6,448 bases of DNA, from NCBI GenBank assembly GCA_003229915.1, contig QIGA01000282.1:1-6448 (forward strand). Reading direction: 5' to 3'. Below, in pieces: positions 6,156-6,448 of the stretch. The translations under genes and the position numbers were made by a program. This stretch comes from Chloroflexota bacterium. GTDB lineage: Bacteria; Chloroflexota; Dehalococcoidia; SZUA-161. Under the pieces are notes generated by a model. That model did no database searches, was not told where the DNA came from, and saw only the letters and a list, made by a program, of their open reading frames with translations. Each line of letters starts with the position of its first letter. Positions within the stretch are counted from its first letter, which is position 1.

Positions 6156-6448
6156 TGGAACACCCGCACTACAAGAACTACAAGAATATGAGATATACAT
6201 ACGGCTTCGATGAGATATCTCTCGTCCCAGGTGATGTAACCATCAACCCGGATCAAACGGATATAAGCCTTGGCATCGACCGGCTCAACTTCTCCATCCC
6301 CATACTGGCATCAGCGATGGACGGCGTGGTAGACGTGGGATTTGCCATCGCTATGAGCAAGCTGGGGGGGCTTGCCGTTCTTAACCTCGAAGGCTTACAG
6401 ACGCGCTATGCCGACGCGGATGGAATTCTGGCCGAGATCGCCGATGCT
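6155..6448 (+). CDS. guaB3: GuaB3-family IMP dehydrogenase-related protein, N-terminal part (cut by window edge)
   Basis: The first 98 codons of an IMP dehydrogenase/GMP reductase-fold protein. The segments YGFDEISLVPG (16-26), IPILASAMDGVVDVGFA (48-64) and LGGLAVLNLEGLQTRYAD (70-87) match the GuaB3 pattern (SAMDGVVD, VLNLEG.QTRY), not canonical GuaB (SAAMDTVTE, G..IHRN). GuaB3 proteins occur in actinobacteria, cyanobacteria and, as I recall, Chloroflexota, and lack CBS domains; cyanobacterial members have been described as IMP dehydrogenases in guanine nucleotide synthesis. The catalytic cysteine loop and any CBS region lie past the window. I chose the ATG at 6155 because it follows the candidate promoter at a suitable distance; the next ATG, at 6188, starts closer to the conserved block and is also possible. 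Neither has a strong ribosome site. A run of seven G at 6364-6370 is read through in frame (Leu-Gly-Gly), with matching homology on both sides, so no frameshift is indicated. Confidence 0.85.
   Translation, partial: MEHPHYKNYKNMRYTYGFDEISLVPGDVTINPDQTDISLGIDRLNFSIPILASAMDGVVDVGFAIAMSKLGGLAVLNLEGLQTRYADADGILAEIADA

Noticed and set aside
6364..6370. Run of seven G as a possible frameshift or sequencing error in guaB3
   Set aside because: GuaB3-like sequence continues in the same frame on both sides (SKLGGLAVLNLEG), so the run is read normally.

Overview
The window is a compact, chromosome-type segment of a bacterium. It holds four closely spaced genes on the minus strand and the start of a divergent gene on the plus strand. 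Three features suggest a Gram-positive-like or Chloroflexota lineage, possibly Dehalococcoidia: a GuaB3-type IMP dehydrogenase start, a methionyl-tRNA synthetase with QLSTS in place of KMSKS, and an RND pump whose TM4 reads GRLIDNS rather than the proteobacterial VDDA form. The lineage is an inference from protein character; nothing in the window proves it.

In the direction of minus-strand transcription (right to left) the order is as follows. rsmI (16S rRNA C1402 2'-O-methyltransferase) starts near 6093 or 6054. metG (methionyl-tRNA synthetase) runs 5186-3507. A 1030-residue RND-superfamily efflux transporter runs 3482-390. An all-trans polyprenyl diphosphate synthase starts at 372 and leaves the window at base 1 after 124 residues. 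The gaps are 49, 24 and 17 nt and no terminator is visible between genes, so one operon is likely, perhaps with a weak internal start before metG. On the plus strand, the first 98 codons of a guaB3-like gene run from 6155 to the window end.

rsmI and metG both serve translation near the ribosomal P site: RsmI modifies a nucleotide contacting the P-site codon, and MetRS charges initiator tRNA. The polyprenyl synthase makes an isoprenoid chain for quinones or lipid carriers. The RND pump is the outsider in this housekeeping set. No membrane-fusion or outer-membrane partner gene is in view. By my alignment from memory, the protein lacks the first docking-domain hairpin and several charged residues of the AcrB proton relay.

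The 61-bp divergent intergenic region (6094-6154) carries a plausible plus-strand promoter, a perfect 7-bp inverted repeat straddling it, and a six-codon reading frame whose stop overlaps the guaB3 start. No stretch above 300 bases lacks a gene. I see no mobile element, CRISPR array, tRNA or rRNA. I did not find a clear new biological system; the best leads are the unusual RND protein and the divergent control region.
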